The notes below the pieces were generated by a model. The model saw only the letters and a program-made list of their open reading frames with translations, did not search any database and had not been told where the DNA came from. Below are positions 48,384 through 58,110 of a stretch of DNA of 64,000 bases, one piece after another (position 1 is the stretch's first letter; every line of letters starts with the position of its first letter). Location of the stretch: NCBI GenBank assembly GCA_002154655.1, contig NGUZ01000001.1, forward strand, positions 372,001-436,000, in the 5' to 3' direction. The stretch is from Corynebacterium kefirresidentii (GTDB taxonomy: Bacteria > Actinomycetota > Actinomycetes > Mycobacteriales > Mycobacteriaceae). A program made the position numbers and the translations under genes.

Positions 48384-48776
48384 GTGTTGATCTTTGGGGG
48401 AATTGTTTATTGCCTTTGGGCCGCGGCGCTGTCTTGGTGGGACTTGCGGCATCGCCGCTTGCCCGACTGGTTGACGCTGCCAGCCGCTGCGTTGTCACTT
48501 GTACTTGCCAACTGGGGCGGGCTGTGGTGGCCGGGGATATACCTCGTGCTTGGGCTGGCCCATGCAGGGGTGGGTGGCGGCGATATTAAGCTGGCCGTGC
48601 CCTTAGGGATGCTGGTAGGGCATGTTGCTGGGTTTATAGGGGTGGTGGCGGCGAGCGGCTGCGCGTCCCTGTTAACGCTCGGCTGGTCTGTGTGTGCTGG
48701 GCAGAAAGAAAGCGCGCATGGCCCCGCGATGTTATTGGCGGCGGCAATCGTCGTGGCTTGTGTTTACCCTTTTTGA
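48384..48776 (+). CDS. Type IV prepilin peptidase-like protein (A24 family), short form
   Basis: 130 residues starting GTG. It has four hydrophobic segments and the catalytic pattern [16 protein letters not shown] (first Asp) and [14 protein letters not shown] (GxGD motif). The usual N-terminal methylase domain is absent, so it is the short archaeal or TadV-like form. The same gene stands between aroE and aroC in mycobacteria (Rv2551c). No pilin genes are nearby. Function unproven. Confidence 0.78.
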   Translation: MLIFGGIVYCLWAAALSWWDLRHRRLPDWLTLPAAALSLVLANWGGLWWPGIYLVLGLAHAGVGGGDIKLAVPLGMLVGHVAGFIGVVAASGCASLLTLGWSVCAGQKESAHGPAMLLAAAIVVACVYPF

Positions 48777-48829
48777 GGGGGTGGAAGAATATATTGCGGG
48801 GCCAAGTTCATACCGGATTGGCCTCATCG

Positions 48830-48838
48830 TGCGATAAT
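48830..48838 (+). promoter_or_regulatory. Extended -10 box of a probable leaderless aroC transcript
   Basis: TGCGATAAT ends six bases before the aroC ATG, so transcription is predicted to begin at or next to the A of the start codon. No ribosome site precedes the ATG, which fits leaderless translation. Confidence 0.6.
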
Positions 48839-48844
48839 ACCCGC

Positions 48845-50056
48845 ATGCTTCGTTGGACTACTGCAGGTGAATCCCACGGCCAGGCTCTTATTTCTCTGCT
48901 GGAGCACATGCCGGCCGGGGTCCCGATTACCCGCGCCGATATTTCGCATCAGCTTTCCCGGCGCCGCCTTGGCTACGGCCGTGGCGCCCGCATGAAGTTT
49001 GAGGCTGATGAGGTTACCGTGCTCGGCGGAGTCCGTCACGGGCTGACTCTGGGTAGCCCTATTGCCATCATGATTGGCAATACGGAGTGGCCGAAGTGGA
49101 CCACCATCATGTCGGCCGATCCACTGGATATGGACGATGAAGAAAATATAAAGGCCATGAATTCTGGACGGGGTGCAGCCCTGACTAGGCCGCGTCCAGG
49201 ACACGCGGATTTTGCCGGAATGGTGAAATACCGCCACAGTGAAGCGCGCCCCATTCTAGAGCGTTCTTCCGCGCGTGAGACTGCGGCGCGAGTGGCCGCC
49301 GCTACCGTCGCTCGCAACTTCCTGCGCGAGACCCTCGGCATCGAGGTGCTCTCCCACGTCATTTCTATTGGGGCTTCTGAGCCTTATGAGGGCCCTGCGC
49401 CGGCGTTCGCGGACATCGAGGCTATCGATGATTCACCCGTGCGCGCCTGTGATAAGGAGGCAGAGGCCTCCATGATTGCAGAAATCGAAACCGCCAAGAA
49501 GCAAGGCGATACCTTGGGCGGCATCGTTGAAGTCGTGGTAGATGGCCTGCCTATTGGACTGGGCTCGCACATTTCCGGCGATGACCGTTTGGATGCGCAA
49601 TTAGCCAGCGCTTTGATGGGCATCCAAGCTATCAAGGGCGTGGAAATCGGTGATGGCTTCGCAGAGGCTCGGCGGCGCGGCTCCGCTGCTCACGATGAAA
49701 TGGTGCGTACCGCTGAGGGCGTTTCCCGCCTCACCAATCGCGCAGGCGGCCTCGAAGGCGGCATGACTAATGGGCAGCAGCTTCGTGTGCGGGCGGCGAT
49801 GAAACCTATCTCTACCGTCCCGCGCGCATTGCGCACCATTGATATGGAATCCGGCGCCGAGGCAACTGCCATTCACCAGCGCTCCGATGTCTGCGCGGTT
49901 CCGGCGGCCGGCGTCGTAGCAGAAGCCATGGTTGCCCTTGTTCTTGCGCGCGCTGTGCTTGAGAAATTCGGCGGAGATAGCCTCGAAGAAACCTCCCAGG
50001 CTATTGCCGCGTATGATAGATACGTTTCGGACCGCCTTGCTTTTGACCAGGAGTAA
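48845..50056 (+). CDS. aroC: Chorismate synthase
   Basis: 403 residues from the ATG at 48845. It begins [25 protein letters not shown], with the conserved [16 protein letters not shown] and [15 protein letters not shown] motifs, and [17 protein letters not shown]. It converts EPSP to chorismate with reduced FMN. aroK starts three bases after its stop, followed by aroB and aroQ. The upstream -10 element suggests that this gene begins a new transcript. Confidence 0.96.
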   Translation: MLRWTTAGESHGQALISLLEHMPAGVPITRADISHQLSRRRLGYGRGARMKFEADEVTVLGGVRHGLTLGSPIAIMIGNTEWPKWTTIMSADPLDMDDEENIKAMNSGRGAALTRPRPGHADFAGMVKYRHSEARPILERSSARETAARVAAATVARNFLRETLGIEVLSHVISIGASEPYEGPAPAFADIEAIDDSPVRACDKEAEASMIAEIETAKKQGDTLGGIVEVVVDGLPIGLGSHISGDDRLDAQLASALMGIQAIKGVEIGDGFAEARRRGSAAHDEMVRTAEGVSRLTNRAGGLEGGMTNGQQLRVRAAMKPISTVPRALRTIDMESGAEATAIHQRSDVCAVPAAGVVAEAMVALVLARAVLEKFGGDSLEETSQAIAAYDRYVSDRLAFDQE

Positions 50057-50059
50057 GTT

Positions 50060-50596
50060 ATGACCACCCCAACCGCCGTTACGGGACTGCCCCGTCCACG
50101 CGTTGTTTTGGTTGGCCCGCCAGGTGCGGGTAAATCCACCATTGGCCGTCGCCTTTCCCACGCCTTGAGCTGCGAACTGGTGGATTCGGATCACCTTATT
50201 GAACAGGCTAAGAATAAGCCGTGCGGGGAAGTGTTTAGCGAGCTAGGTGAACCTGACTTTCGCGCGCTCGAAGCCGAGCACGTTGCTGCGGCACTGCGCA
50301 CTGGTGGAGTAGTTAGCCTCGGCGGCGGGGCAGTGCTGACGGAGTCCACTCGTGACCTCCTGGAGCGGCACACCGTAATTTTTTTGGATATTTCCCCTGA
50401 AGAAGGCGCAAGGCGCACCTCCGGTGATAGCAATCGGCCGGTGCTTGCGTCCGACAATCCGCTCGAGCACTACCGCAACCTCGTCGAAGCGCGGCGCCCT
50501 TATTACCAGGAGGTGGCCGATTATCGAGTGCGCACAGATACCCGAACCCCGCAGCAGGTAGTAGGCGATATTCTCGGTTTCCTCGATACCCTTTAG
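50060..50596 (+). CDS. aroK: Shikimate kinase
   Basis: 178 residues. P-loop [15 protein letters not shown], the shikimate-binding VDSDHLIEQ and LGGGAVL, and the lid DSNRPVLA. It makes shikimate 3-phosphate. It is coupled to aroC by a three-base gap. Confidence 0.95.
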   Translation: MTTPTAVTGLPRPRVVLVGPPGAGKSTIGRRLSHALSCELVDSDHLIEQAKNKPCGEVFSELGEPDFRALEAEHVAAALRTGGVVSLGGGAVLTESTRDLLERHTVIFLDISPEEGARRTSGDSNRPVLASDNPLEHYRNLVEARRPYYQEVADYRVRTDTRTPQQVVGDILGFLDTL

Positions 50597-50660
50597 CTGC
50601 CCGCTGCGCACGTACTTGTTCCTCGCCACACTGCCTCGGCGGCGAACGGAAAGGACCACC

Positions 50661-51731
50661 ATGCCCACCATTGCCGTTAATGGACCGCAGCCATATGAAG
50701 TTCGCATTGGCGCTGGTCTCAATAAAGACATCGCGCAGCGCTGCGCGGAGATTGGCGCTAGCCGGGCAGGCATTGTCTTCCAACCGCCGCTGCGCGCCGC
50801 CGCCGAGCACCTAGCAGAGCTTATTGGGGCCCAGGGGGTTGTGCCCGTGCTCATTGAGGTTCCCGATGCTGAGGCGGCCAAGCAACTCAGCGTCGTTGGC
50901 GGTGTATGGGACAAGCTGGGGGAGAAGGGCTTTAACCGGCGTGACGTCATCATCGGCCTAGGCGGTGGTGCCACCACCGATATGGCGGGGTTTGTGGCGG
51001 CTGGGTGGATGCGTGGCATCAAGATTATCCAGGTGCCTACCACGCTATTGGCCATGGTTGATGCCGCCGTGGGCGGAAAAACCGGCATCAATACGGCGGC
51101 CGGGAAGAATCTTGTCGGCGCCTTTCACGAGCCGGATTCCGTCTTTGTGGACCTAGAGCGCCTTGGCACCCTGCCCGAGGCGGAAATCGTTGCCGGTTCG
51201 GCGGAGATCATCAAAACTGGGTTCATCCATGACCCGGTAATTCTGGAACGCTATGAGGACAACCCTGGGGCCTGCGTGGACCCGCAGGGCTTCTTGCCAG
51301 AATTAATAGAACGCTCCATCGCAGTAAAAGCCGCCGTGGTAAGTCAAGACTTGAAAGAGTCAGGTATGCGCGAAACGCTGAACTACGGTCACACCTTTGG
51401 CCATGCTGTGGAGCGCCGTGAGAACTACGAATGGCGCCATGGCAACGCGGTGGCAGTGGGCATGATGTTTATTGCCCACCTGTCGCATTCCCGCGGACTC
51501 ATTGACGCTCAACTGGTGGAAAAGCACCGCCGGATCCTGCACAGCATTGGGCTTCCCACGCGGTATAAGGCAGGCCATTTCGCCGACCTGTATGAGGCCA
51601 TGACCCACGATAAGAAGAATAGGGACGGAAAAATCCGGTTTGTGGCCTTGACTGGGGTGGGTGAGACCACCCGCCTGGAAGGTCCTAACTTGGAAGAGCT
51701 AGAGGCGGCCTACGCCGCGATTTCGGAGTAG
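50661..51731 (+). CDS. aroB: 3-dehydroquinate synthase
   Basis: 356 residues from the ATG at 50661 (GGAAAGGA upstream). NAD site and metal residues in [53 protein letters not shown] and the zinc-ligand Glu in [10 protein letters not shown]. It forms the first ring compound of the shikimate pathway. aroQ follows after two bases. Confidence 0.95.
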   Translation: MPTIAVNGPQPYEVRIGAGLNKDIAQRCAEIGASRAGIVFQPPLRAAAEHLAELIGAQGVVPVLIEVPDAEAAKQLSVVGGVWDKLGEKGFNRRDVIIGLGGGATTDMAGFVAAGWMRGIKIIQVPTTLLAMVDAAVGGKTGINTAAGKNLVGAFHEPDSVFVDLERLGTLPEAEIVAGSAEIIKTGFIHDPVILERYEDNPGACVDPQGFLPELIERSIAVKAAVVSQDLKESGMRETLNYGHTFGHAVERRENYEWRHGNAVAVGMMFIAHLSHSRGLIDAQLVEKHRRILHSIGLPTRYKAGHFADLYEAMTHDKKNRDGKIRFVALTGVGETTRLEGPNLEELEAAYAAISE

Positions 51732-51733
51732 TA

Positions 51734-52162
51734 ATGAAGATTATTGTCCTCAATGGCCCGAACTTGAACCGCTTGGGAAAGCGGCAACCGGATGTCTACG
51801 GCTCCACCACCTTGGCGGATGTAGAGGAGATGATCTCCTCGCGCGCCGCCGCGCACGGTGCAGAAGTAGAGTGCTTCCAGTCCAACCATGAGGGTGAGCT
51901 CATTGAGAAGGTGCATGCCGCCGCGGATGCAGGCCACCCAGTGATTATCAACCCCGGCGGTTTTACCCATACCTCAGTGGCCCTGCGGGATGCCCTGGCA
52001 GAGGTAGCCGATGGCGCCGGATTCGTAGAGGTGCATATTTCTAATGTGCATGCCCGCGAGCCCTTCCGCCATCACTCCTATCTCAGCCCTATCGCCCGCG
52101 GCGTCATCGCCGGGTTGGGCGTCTTCGGCTACGTGGCGGCAGTGGACTACCTCTGCCAATAG
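51734..52162 (+). CDS. aroQ: 3-dehydroquinate dehydratase, type II
   Basis: 142 residues. [23 protein letters not shown] is the type II opening with the lid Arg, then [30 protein letters not shown] and [21 protein letters not shown]. It dehydrates dehydroquinate to dehydroshikimate as a dodecamer. It ends the aroCKBQ run. Confidence 0.95.
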   Translation: MKIIVLNGPNLNRLGKRQPDVYGSTTLADVEEMISSRAAAHGAEVECFQSNHEGELIEKVHAAADAGHPVIINPGGFTHTSVALRDALAEVADGAGFVEVHISNVHAREPFRHHSYLSPIARGVIAGLGVFGYVAAVDYLCQ

Positions 52163-52281
52163 GCCCCCACGAACGGGCTGGGCGGCAGCCGGCTAGAAAG
52201 AAATCCGCCCAACTGCGGGGGCAGGGTCGATATACTGGGTGGATACTTTCTACACCGCAGTCGACCCAGAAGGATGAAATC

Positions 52282-53388
52282 ATGGCTTTGGCAGATACCC
52301 GCTTTAGTGACCGGCGCCGCAAGCTTGCCGCGACACTAGCCAGCCAGCGCATCGATGCCGTTTTAGTAACCCACCTCACGCATGTGCGTTATCTTTCGGG
52401 GTTTTCCGGATCCAATGGTGGTCTGCTTTTGCGCAAGGATCTTTCCGCACAGGTTGCTACCGATGGCCGCTACACCACGCAGATTTCCCGCGAGGTCCCT
52501 GATCTGGAAGCTATTCAGGGGCGCGCTGTAGGCAAGGTGCTCCTGCAGCAATTTGCCGATGTGCAAGGACCGGTCCGCGTGGGCTTTGAGGCAGACTACC
52601 TGACGGTATCTGAATTGAAGGAACTCGAAGATTCGGCCCCAGAGTCAGTCACCTTGGTCCCCGTTACTGGCGTGATTGAAGATATTCGGCTGTTTAAAGA
52701 CCCACTCGAGCTGGAAAAGCTGGAGGAAATTGCCGCGCTGGCTAATCAGGCGCTGGAGGATCTCCTGGCCGCAGGCGAGCTGCGTGCCGGCCGCACGGAG
52801 CGCCAGGTGGCTGCCGATTTGGAGTACCGGATGCGCATGCTCGGGTCGGAGCGGGTGAGCTTCGATACCATCGTCGCTTCCGGTCCCAATTCGGCCATGC
52901 CACACCATGGTGCGGATGACCGGGTTATCGAGGACGGAGATTTGGTGACCATCGACTTCGGTGCGCATCTGCGCGGGTTCAATTCCGATTGCACGCGCAC
53001 CTACGTCGTGGGCGCGGCGAATGACTTTGCTAAGGAAATTTATGATGTGGTGCTACGCGCCCAGAAAGCGGGCGTGGCAGCGTCGGTGCCGGGCGCTAAG
53101 CTTGCCGACGTCGACGCAGCTTGCCGCGACATTATTTCCGCCGCCGGCTATGGCGATTACTTTGTGCACTCGACTGGACACGGAGTAGGTCTCGACGTAC
53201 ACGAGGCGCCCTTCGCCGCCCAGACCGGGAAGGGCGAACTGGCCGCGGGCATGACCTTGACCATCGAGCCGGGCATTTACGTGCCTGGCAAGGGCGGTGT
53301 GCGCATTGAAGATACTCTTATCATTACCGATGGCGCGCCGAAGATCATCACCGCCGCGACGAAGGAATTTACTGAACTACCCGCCTAG
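52282..53388 (+). CDS. pepQ: M24 family Xaa-Pro aminopeptidase/dipeptidase
   Basis: 368 residues. The N-terminal creatinase-like domain (THLTHVRYLSGFSGSNGGLLL) is followed by the pita-bread catalytic domain with metal ligands in TIDFG, FNSDCTRTY, STGHGVGLDVHEAPF and TIEPGIY. It cleaves peptides with proline. The mycobacterial homologue is between aroD and efp as here. Its last four bases overlap the end of the convergent SGNH hydrolase gene. Confidence 0.92.
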   Translation: MALADTRFSDRRRKLAATLASQRIDAVLVTHLTHVRYLSGFSGSNGGLLLRKDLSAQVATDGRYTTQISREVPDLEAIQGRAVGKVLLQQFADVQGPVRVGFEADYLTVSELKELEDSAPESVTLVPVTGVIEDIRLFKDPLELEKLEEIAALANQALEDLLAAGELRAGRTERQVAADLEYRMRMLGSERVSFDTIVASGPNSAMPHHGADDRVIEDGDLVTIDFGAHLRGFNSDCTRTYVVGAANDFAKEIYDVVLRAQKAGVAASVPGAKLADVDAACRDIISAAGYGDYFVHSTGHGVGLDVHEAPFAAQTGKGELAAGMTLTIEPGIYVPGKGGVRIEDTLIITDGAPKIITAATKEFTELPA

Positions 53389-54281
53389 TGAGCCAGCACC
53401 TTGGAGTTGAGCAGCTGGGCGACGTTGCGGTTGCCCAGGTGCGTGAGGTGGTTGAAAAGGTTGTGCGGTACGGAGTACTCCCACTTGCCGGAAATCCAGC
53501 GCGTGCTATCCGGCGCACACATGCCATGGTTGATGGAATCGGCGCGTAGGTCGTAGTACTGGACACCGTTGGCACGTGCTGCCTTGTACATCGCGCTATT
53601 GATTTGGTCCTCGCCGGTGCGTACCAGGCCCGCGTAGTCCAGATTGAAACCGGCGTCGGTGGAGCCCGGCGCGGACGTGCGTACCGGGCATACGGCCCCG
53701 TTACGGGCGGAGATGGCGGGATACCCTACGACGGTGATGTGCGCATGAGGCGCGGCCTGACGGACGCGCTGGATGGAACGCTTCATGCCGTCAAAATAAG
53801 GATTGGCGGAAGATAGCGATGGCCGCAAAATTTCCTGGAGGTCGTTGGCGCCGAACTGAATCAAAACATTCTTGGTTGCACCATTGAGATCGTTATTGGC
53901 AATGGCCCCGTTTATCTGCTCCTCGAAGTCCTTGCGGTGCGACTGGCCGGCGGCTTTCGCGGCAGAACAGGCGTAGTTGGCTACGTGCTGGCCAGAAACC
54001 CGCTCCAGTTCGCGGCCTACATTGCTGTGACCCTGCGGGCAGCCCTGCGGGGAAGGTGCACCCGGGGTGTCTTCAATGCCATGGGTAGCAGACGAGAGAG
54101 CAGTGTCTGCTGCGGGGGACAGGCTGGAGGTTGTCCCGATCTGGCCATAGGTAGGGTTAGCGAAGATAGAATCGCCGAACATCACGGTTTGGGCATCCGC
54201 CGCCAGTGCTTGAGGAGCGCTAAGTGCTGCTAAAGCTGCGCCAGTCACGGTAGCCACAGCAGAAAGCTTCTTGAAAGGCAT
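53385..54281 (-). CDS. Secreted SGNH/GDSL hydrolase
   Basis: 298 residues. A signal peptide ends ...APQALA; the catalytic block I is VMFGDSIFANPTYG, the oxyanion block is FGANDL, and DSINHGMCAPDSTRW holds the putative catalytic Asp/His region. Paired cysteines fit an exported protein. Likely an esterase or lipase acting on host or envelope lipids. The ATG at 54281 has AAGGA nine bases upstream. A short palindrome lies at its promoter. It converges on pepQ with a four-base overlap. Confidence 0.85.
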   Translation of the reverse strand: MPFKKLSAVATVTGAALAALSAPQALAADAQTVMFGDSIFANPTYGQIGTTSSLSPAADTALSSATHGIEDTPGAPSPQGCPQGHSNVGRELERVSGQHVANYACSAAKAAGQSHRKDFEEQINGAIANNDLNGATKNVLIQFGANDLQEILRPSLSSANPYFDGMKRSIQRVRQAAPHAHITVVGYPAISARNGAVCPVRTSAPGSTDAGFNLDYAGLVRTGEDQINSAMYKAARANGVQYYDLRADSINHGMCAPDSTRWISGKWEYSVPHNLFNHLTHLGNRNVAQLLNSKVLAH

Positions 54282-54325
54282 CGCAAAAATCCTTGGTAGA
54301 AATGTGAAAAATTAATACGGCAAGA

Positions 54326-54338
54326 CTGTACCGTACAG
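54326..54338. promoter_or_regulatory. Palindromic operator candidate upstream of the SGNH hydrolase gene
   Basis: CTGTAC-C-GTACAG is a perfect 13-bp inverted repeat. On the minus strand it sits about nine bases before TATTAAT (54311-54317), a likely -10 box, so it would cover the -35 region. The binding protein is unknown. Confidence 0.45.
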
Positions 54339-54544
54339 CCAGTTATCGTTGGATAAAAACCATTACGTGTCTGTTCTCCACCTGCTGCGTATGGTCACAA
54401 GCTGCGGAAGTTTCTCTTTTAGCCAAGATAGGGCAGAAGTGTGGGGCGGAAATGGGGGACCAGTAATACCCCGAAAGGCAGTTGTCCGGTAGGCTTGATC
54501 ATTGTTTTCAACCTTTAGTCCACAATTTCGGGAGTTTAACCGCA

Positions 54545-55108
54545 ATGGCTGATACTACTGATTTCAAGAACGGCCTCGTTCTGAAGATCGACAACAAACT
54601 GATGCAGATCGTTGAGTTCCAGCACGTAAAGCCGGGCAAGGGCCCAGCCTTCGTGCGTACCAAGCTTAAGGATGTTGTCTCCGGCAAGACCGTGGACAAG
54701 ACCTGGAACGCAGGCGTGAAGGTAGAGACCGCTACCGTGGACCGCCGCGATATGACCTACCTCTACAACGATGGCACCAGCTACGTCGTCATGGATGAGA
54801 AGACCTTTGAACAGTTCGAGCTCCCGCCGGAGAAGTTTGGCGATGCCGCTCGCTTCCTGCTGGAGAACATGCGCGTACAGGTTTCCTTCTACGAGGATGA
54901 GGCGCTGTTCGCAGAACTGCCTATTTCCGTAGACCTCAAGGTCGAGCACACCGAGCCTGGCCTGCAGGGTGACCGTTCCTCCGGCGGCACTAAGCCTGCC
55001 ACCTTGGAGACCGGCGCGGAGATCCAGGTTCCGCTGTTTATCGAGATCGGCAATGTTCTCAAGATCGATACCCGCACCGGTGAGTACCTCTCCCGCGTCA
55101 ACAACTAG
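54545..55108 (+). CDS. efp: Elongation factor P
   Basis: 187 residues in three OB-like domains. [47 protein letters not shown] is the N-terminal domain; the tip loop has PGKGPAF with a Lys at the modified position. Domain III is [31 protein letters not shown] rescues ribosomes stalled at polyproline. nusB follows after 11 bases. Confidence 0.96.
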   Translation: MADTTDFKNGLVLKIDNKLMQIVEFQHVKPGKGPAFVRTKLKDVVSGKTVDKTWNAGVKVETATVDRRDMTYLYNDGTSYVVMDEKTFEQFELPPEKFGDAARFLLENMRVQVSFYEDEALFAELPISVDLKVEHTEPGLQGDRSSGGTKPATLETGAEIQVPLFIEIGNVLKIDTRTGEYLSRVNN

Positions 55109-55119
55109 GGCATCTGGCT

Positions 55120-55749
55120 GTGTCTGATAACACCCCTAAGCGCGACATTAACTACAAGCGGCACACCGCGCGCTATCGCGCACGTCGCCGCGCCGCGGAC
55201 ATCCTATACGAGGCTGAGAATCGAGACATCGATCCCGTAGCCATCGTGGAAGACCGCATCGCTTTGGCGCGCGAAGATCGCAATGCGGTAGCGCCGATTG
55301 CCGAGTACACCAAGGTCATCATCAAGGGAGCAGCGGAAGAGCTAGACGTCATCGATGAGACTATCGCTCGCTACCTTTCCGAGGACTGGGAGCTACACCG
55401 CATTCCTGCCGTAGATCGCGCTATCCTGCGCGTTTCGGTCTGGGAACTGCTCTTCAATCCCGAGATTCCTACTGCTACCGCTGTAGTAGAAGGCGTAGAA
55501 ATCGCCTCTCAGTACTCCAATGAGCAGGCGGCACCGTATATCCACGCGGTATTGGACGATGTGGCGCAGTCTCGCTCCGCCGAAAGCCCAATGTCTGCAG
55601 AACACCAGGGCCTAGAAGAAGACGGGCACGATACTGCTGCGGCTGAAGACACGACGGATGCCGTGTCCCCGGTCGAATCATCAGAGACTGCGGGCAACGC
55701 AGCCGCAACTGATGAGGCCTCCGCACCAGCGGAAGACTCGGCCCAGTAA
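55120..55749 (+). CDS. nusB: Transcription antitermination factor NusB with acidic C-terminal extension
   Basis: 209 residues from a GTG. The helical NusB domain covers about 1-155 ([22 protein letters not shown], then [32 protein letters not shown]). A C-terminal extension of about 50 residues is rich in Glu, Asp, Ala and Ser and is probably disordered. NusB acts in rRNA antitermination with NusE. It follows efp as in mycobacteria. Confidence 0.94.
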   Translation: MSDNTPKRDINYKRHTARYRARRRAADILYEAENRDIDPVAIVEDRIALAREDRNAVAPIAEYTKVIIKGAAEELDVIDETIARYLSEDWELHRIPAVDRAILRVSVWELLFNPEIPTATAVVEGVEIASQYSNEQAAPYIHAVLDDVAQSRSAESPMSAEHQGLEEDGHDTAAAEDTTDAVSPVESSETAGNAAATDEASAPAEDSAQ

Positions 55750-55837
55750 TACCGGCGAGTAGTAGCCGCGCCCTTTAGCGTGAGCCATTTTCCGTCCGCG
55801 GCTGGCTTGGTTGAAATACCAGGCTGGCTGCGGGCGG

Positions 55838-55843
55838 TATTTT
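55838..55843 (+). promoter_or_regulatory. -10 box of a probable leaderless ppk2 transcript
   Basis: TATTTT ends six bases before the ATG at 55850, so the transcript is predicted to start at the ATG. TTGAAA at 55811-55816 is the only -35 candidate but is spaced 21 bases away. Confidence 0.4.
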
Positions 55844-55849
55844 TGTACC

Positions 55850-56713
55850 ATGGCAGGCATGGGCAAATTTAAGATTCATGATGCACTGGGCCTGAGGGCA
55901 GGAAAGAATTTCCGCCTCGCTGATGTAGACCCCGCCGGCACGCCGGGGTTTAGCGGCTCTAAGAACGACCTTGCCGCTCGCTTTGCGCATTACGACGAAG
56001 AGCTTTATGAGCTCCAAGAGCGTCTTTTTGCTAATGGCCGCGCACATGAAGAAAATGCGCCGTCATTGCTGGTGGTTTTGCAAGGCATGGATACCTCCGG
56101 CAAAGGCGGTGCCATCCGTAATGTCTTTTCGGTCTTTGACCCGCAGGGCACCAAAACTGTCGGCTTTGGTAAGCCGACAGAGGAGGAGCTGGAGCACGAC
56201 TTTTTGTGGCGCATTCGCAAACATGACCCCGTGCCGGGCCAGATTGTGGCCTTCGACCGCTCCCATTATGAAGATGTGCTCATCCAGCGGGTGCATAAAT
56301 GGGTAGACGAAGACGAATTGGACCGCCGTTTTGCAGCCATCCGAGACTATGAGCAGGAACTTGCCGGCAAAAACGTCAAGATTTTAAAGATATTCCTGCA
56401 TATCTCTCCGCAGTTCCAAAAAGAAAACTTGCTGGAGCGCACCGAACGCGAGGACAAATATTGGAAATACGACCCATCCGATATTGAGGAGCGCGGATAC
56501 TGGGACGAGTACATGGCTGCTTATGAAGATGCCATTCGCCGAACGGATGAGATCTGGGCACCGTGGTACGTCATCCCCACAGATAATAAGAAGTACGCCC
56601 GCATGGCATTGAAGTTCCTCATCGTGGACGCGCTGCGCCACCTAGAGCTTTCTTGGCCCGCACCGGATTTTGATCCGGAAGAAGAACGCCAACGCATTCT
56701 CGACGCCGAGTAA
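55850..56713 (+). CDS. ppk2: Polyphosphate kinase 2 family protein
   Basis: 287 residues. Walker A is GMDTSGKGGAIRNVF, Walker B is VAFDRSHYEDVLIQRVH, and the lid region is ERTEREDKYWKYDPSDIEERGYWDEY. PPK2 enzymes phosphorylate nucleotides with polyphosphate, or the reverse. The ATG at 55850 or the second ATG at 55859 (MGKFKIHD) could start the protein. It has no ribosome site, in agreement with a leaderless message. Confidence 0.92.
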   Translation: MAGMGKFKIHDALGLRAGKNFRLADVDPAGTPGFSGSKNDLAARFAHYDEELYELQERLFANGRAHEENAPSLLVVLQGMDTSGKGGAIRNVFSVFDPQGTKTVGFGKPTEEELEHDFLWRIRKHDPVPGQIVAFDRSHYEDVLIQRVHKWVDEDELDRRFAAIRDYEQELAGKNVKILKIFLHISPQFQKENLLERTEREDKYWKYDPSDIEERGYWDEYMAAYEDAIRRTDEIWAPWYVIPTDNKKYARMALKFLIVDALRHLELSWPAPDFDPEEERQRILDAE

Positions 56714-56721
56714 TTGTGCAC

Positions 56722-56778
56722 AAAAAGCTCCCTTTCTGCCGCCTTTTCCAGATGAGGAACGGCGGGCTCAGGGAGCTT
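56722..56778 (-). terminator. Terminator of the YbjN pair, possibly bidirectional
   Basis: AAGCTCCCT/AGGGAGCTT form the outer stem, with GCCG/CGGC inside. The minus strand ends in TTTTT. It also lies just after the ppk2 stop on the plus strand. Confidence 0.75.
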
Positions 56779-56797
56779 GGTTCTTTGGCGGGCTTAG

Positions 56798-57310
56798 CTA
56801 ACTCGTGGCATCTTCAGCGCCCGAGTTATTGCCTTCCGCGCCGGCCTTGCCAGCAGTTTCGGAGCCAAGCTTGGCCATCTCTTCTGCAGCAGAGACCATA
56901 GCGTCCTGTCCACGGATTACGCCGTCTACTGCAGATTTTAAGGCTGCCTGCAGCTGCTCATCATTCATACCAGCGGCAGCGGGGATATCGCGCTCGGTGC
57001 GCACGACGAGCATGTCATCGTGCTCCGAGATGACTGCGCGGGCGCCGAAGGCGACGGAGTTGATCTGGTTAGCCGCGAGGAAGAGGCCGGCGTCGGCCTT
57101 GGAATAGGCGGCGTCGGTAGGCACATCGCAACGGACAATAACCACGGAATCAAGGACCGCGAACATAGTGGGCAGGCCGTTGAGATTGGCGGTAGCTGCC
57201 TCAATATCGCTGTCCATCTTGGTCAATTCGATATCGAAGCTGCGCATTGCCTCGACAACGCGGTCAAGGGTAATCTCCGGCAGGTTGTTTTCGGTAGAGG
57301 CTTTAGTCAT
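56798..57310 (-). CDS. YbjN-domain protein, copy 2
   Basis: 170 residues. The YbjN-like alpha-beta domain covers about 12-145 (LDRVVEAMRSFDIELTKMDSD, FAVLDSVVIVRCDVPTDAAYSK, VAFGARAVISEHDDMLVVRTERDIPAAAGM), and a Gly/Ala/Glu tail ends the protein. It is the second of two adjacent YbjN genes; its start overlaps the upstream stop by eight bases. YbjN resembles type III secretion chaperones in fold; the function is unknown in actinobacteria. Confidence 0.82.
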   Translation of the reverse strand: MTKASTENNLPEITLDRVVEAMRSFDIELTKMDSDIEAATANLNGLPTMFAVLDSVVIVRCDVPTDAAYSKADAGLFLAANQINSVAFGARAVISEHDDMLVVRTERDIPAAAGMNDEQLQAALKSAVDGVIRGQDAMVSAAEEMAKLGSETAGKAGAEGNNSGAEDATS

Positions 57311-57794
57311 GGTTGTGCTCCTCCCAAGTCACGAGCTGCGGGTAGTGTTCTTCCACGAAAGCGAAGGACTGCAGCATAGAATCCAGCGTGGACATCACGA
57401 AGGCGCCGATCTGATTGCGGGACAAACCGTGGGCAATGTTGATCTCGCGCACGCCGGAGACGGCGAGGTTATTCTCGGCTGACTCAAAAAAGCGCAGGGT
57501 CGGCGCGAAGTGCTGCTGGTTCCATTGGTTGAGCACCATCAGCAGGCTTGGTCCCTCAGAAGAAGGCACATTGCCGCGCCAAACGGAATCCGCCACGAGC
57601 ACATCATCGCGCACCTGCATGGCGATGGCGACGTTGGAGAATCCCGTGCGCAGAATCTGCACGGTCTCTTCCTCGCTCACTGGCTGCTCTTCAAGGCGAT
57701 ATTCCAGGTTCTCAGATGCAAAGATCTCGCCGATGCGCTCGAGAGTTACGGGCTCTACCGGCGTATCGGGATACAGGGTTGGTTCTTCAGACAC
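57303..57794 (-). CDS. YbjN-domain protein, copy 1
   Basis: 163 residues. LERIGEIFASENLEYRLEEQ opens the domain, then VAIAMQVRDDVLVADSVWRGN, LLMVLNQWNQQHFAPTLRFFES and a C-terminal helix (QIGAFVMSTLDSMLQSFAFVEEHYP). WNQQHFAPTLRF is the YbjN signature region. It is only distantly similar to its neighbour, so the pair may form a heterodimer. Both are ordinary Corynebacterium genes that mark the edge of the core region. Confidence 0.82.
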   Translation of the reverse strand: MSEEPTLYPDTPVEPVTLERIGEIFASENLEYRLEEQPVSEEETVQILRTGFSNVAIAMQVRDDVLVADSVWRGNVPSSEGPSLLMVLNQWNQQHFAPTLRFFESAENNLAVSGVREINIAHGLSRNQIGAFVMSTLDSMLQSFAFVEEHYPQLVTWEEHNHD

Positions 57795-58110
57795 TTAAGT
57801 AGTCTCAATCCATGTACTAATCGGGGATAAAGGTCAACTTTTACTAGTTTACCTAACTGAACTGATGCTTTCCGGCAGGCCAGGAATGTCGCGGGTCTTG
57901 TCCATCACTCGGCTCACAACGCGACGTGGCCGACGACCGATTGAACCTGGCCGCAGTTTCCCATTCCGCAAGTCCAGTGGTGCATATACGTGTTAGTGGA
58001 CTGCCCAGATGAGGACGAGCAGCGGTAAAACGCATTAGCAATCACTAGGCTCGATCATCTGAGCGAGACAAACCACAGCGGAGCCCACCCTCGCTGCTAC
58101 CTCGGAGTCC
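57795..58110. other. Gene-free stretch at the core/accessory border
   Basis: No convincing gene is seen in either strand. The first 50 bases hold the YbjN promoter region. The remaining 260 bases have no long open frame with normal codon use and look like decayed sequence. Confidence 0.5.
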
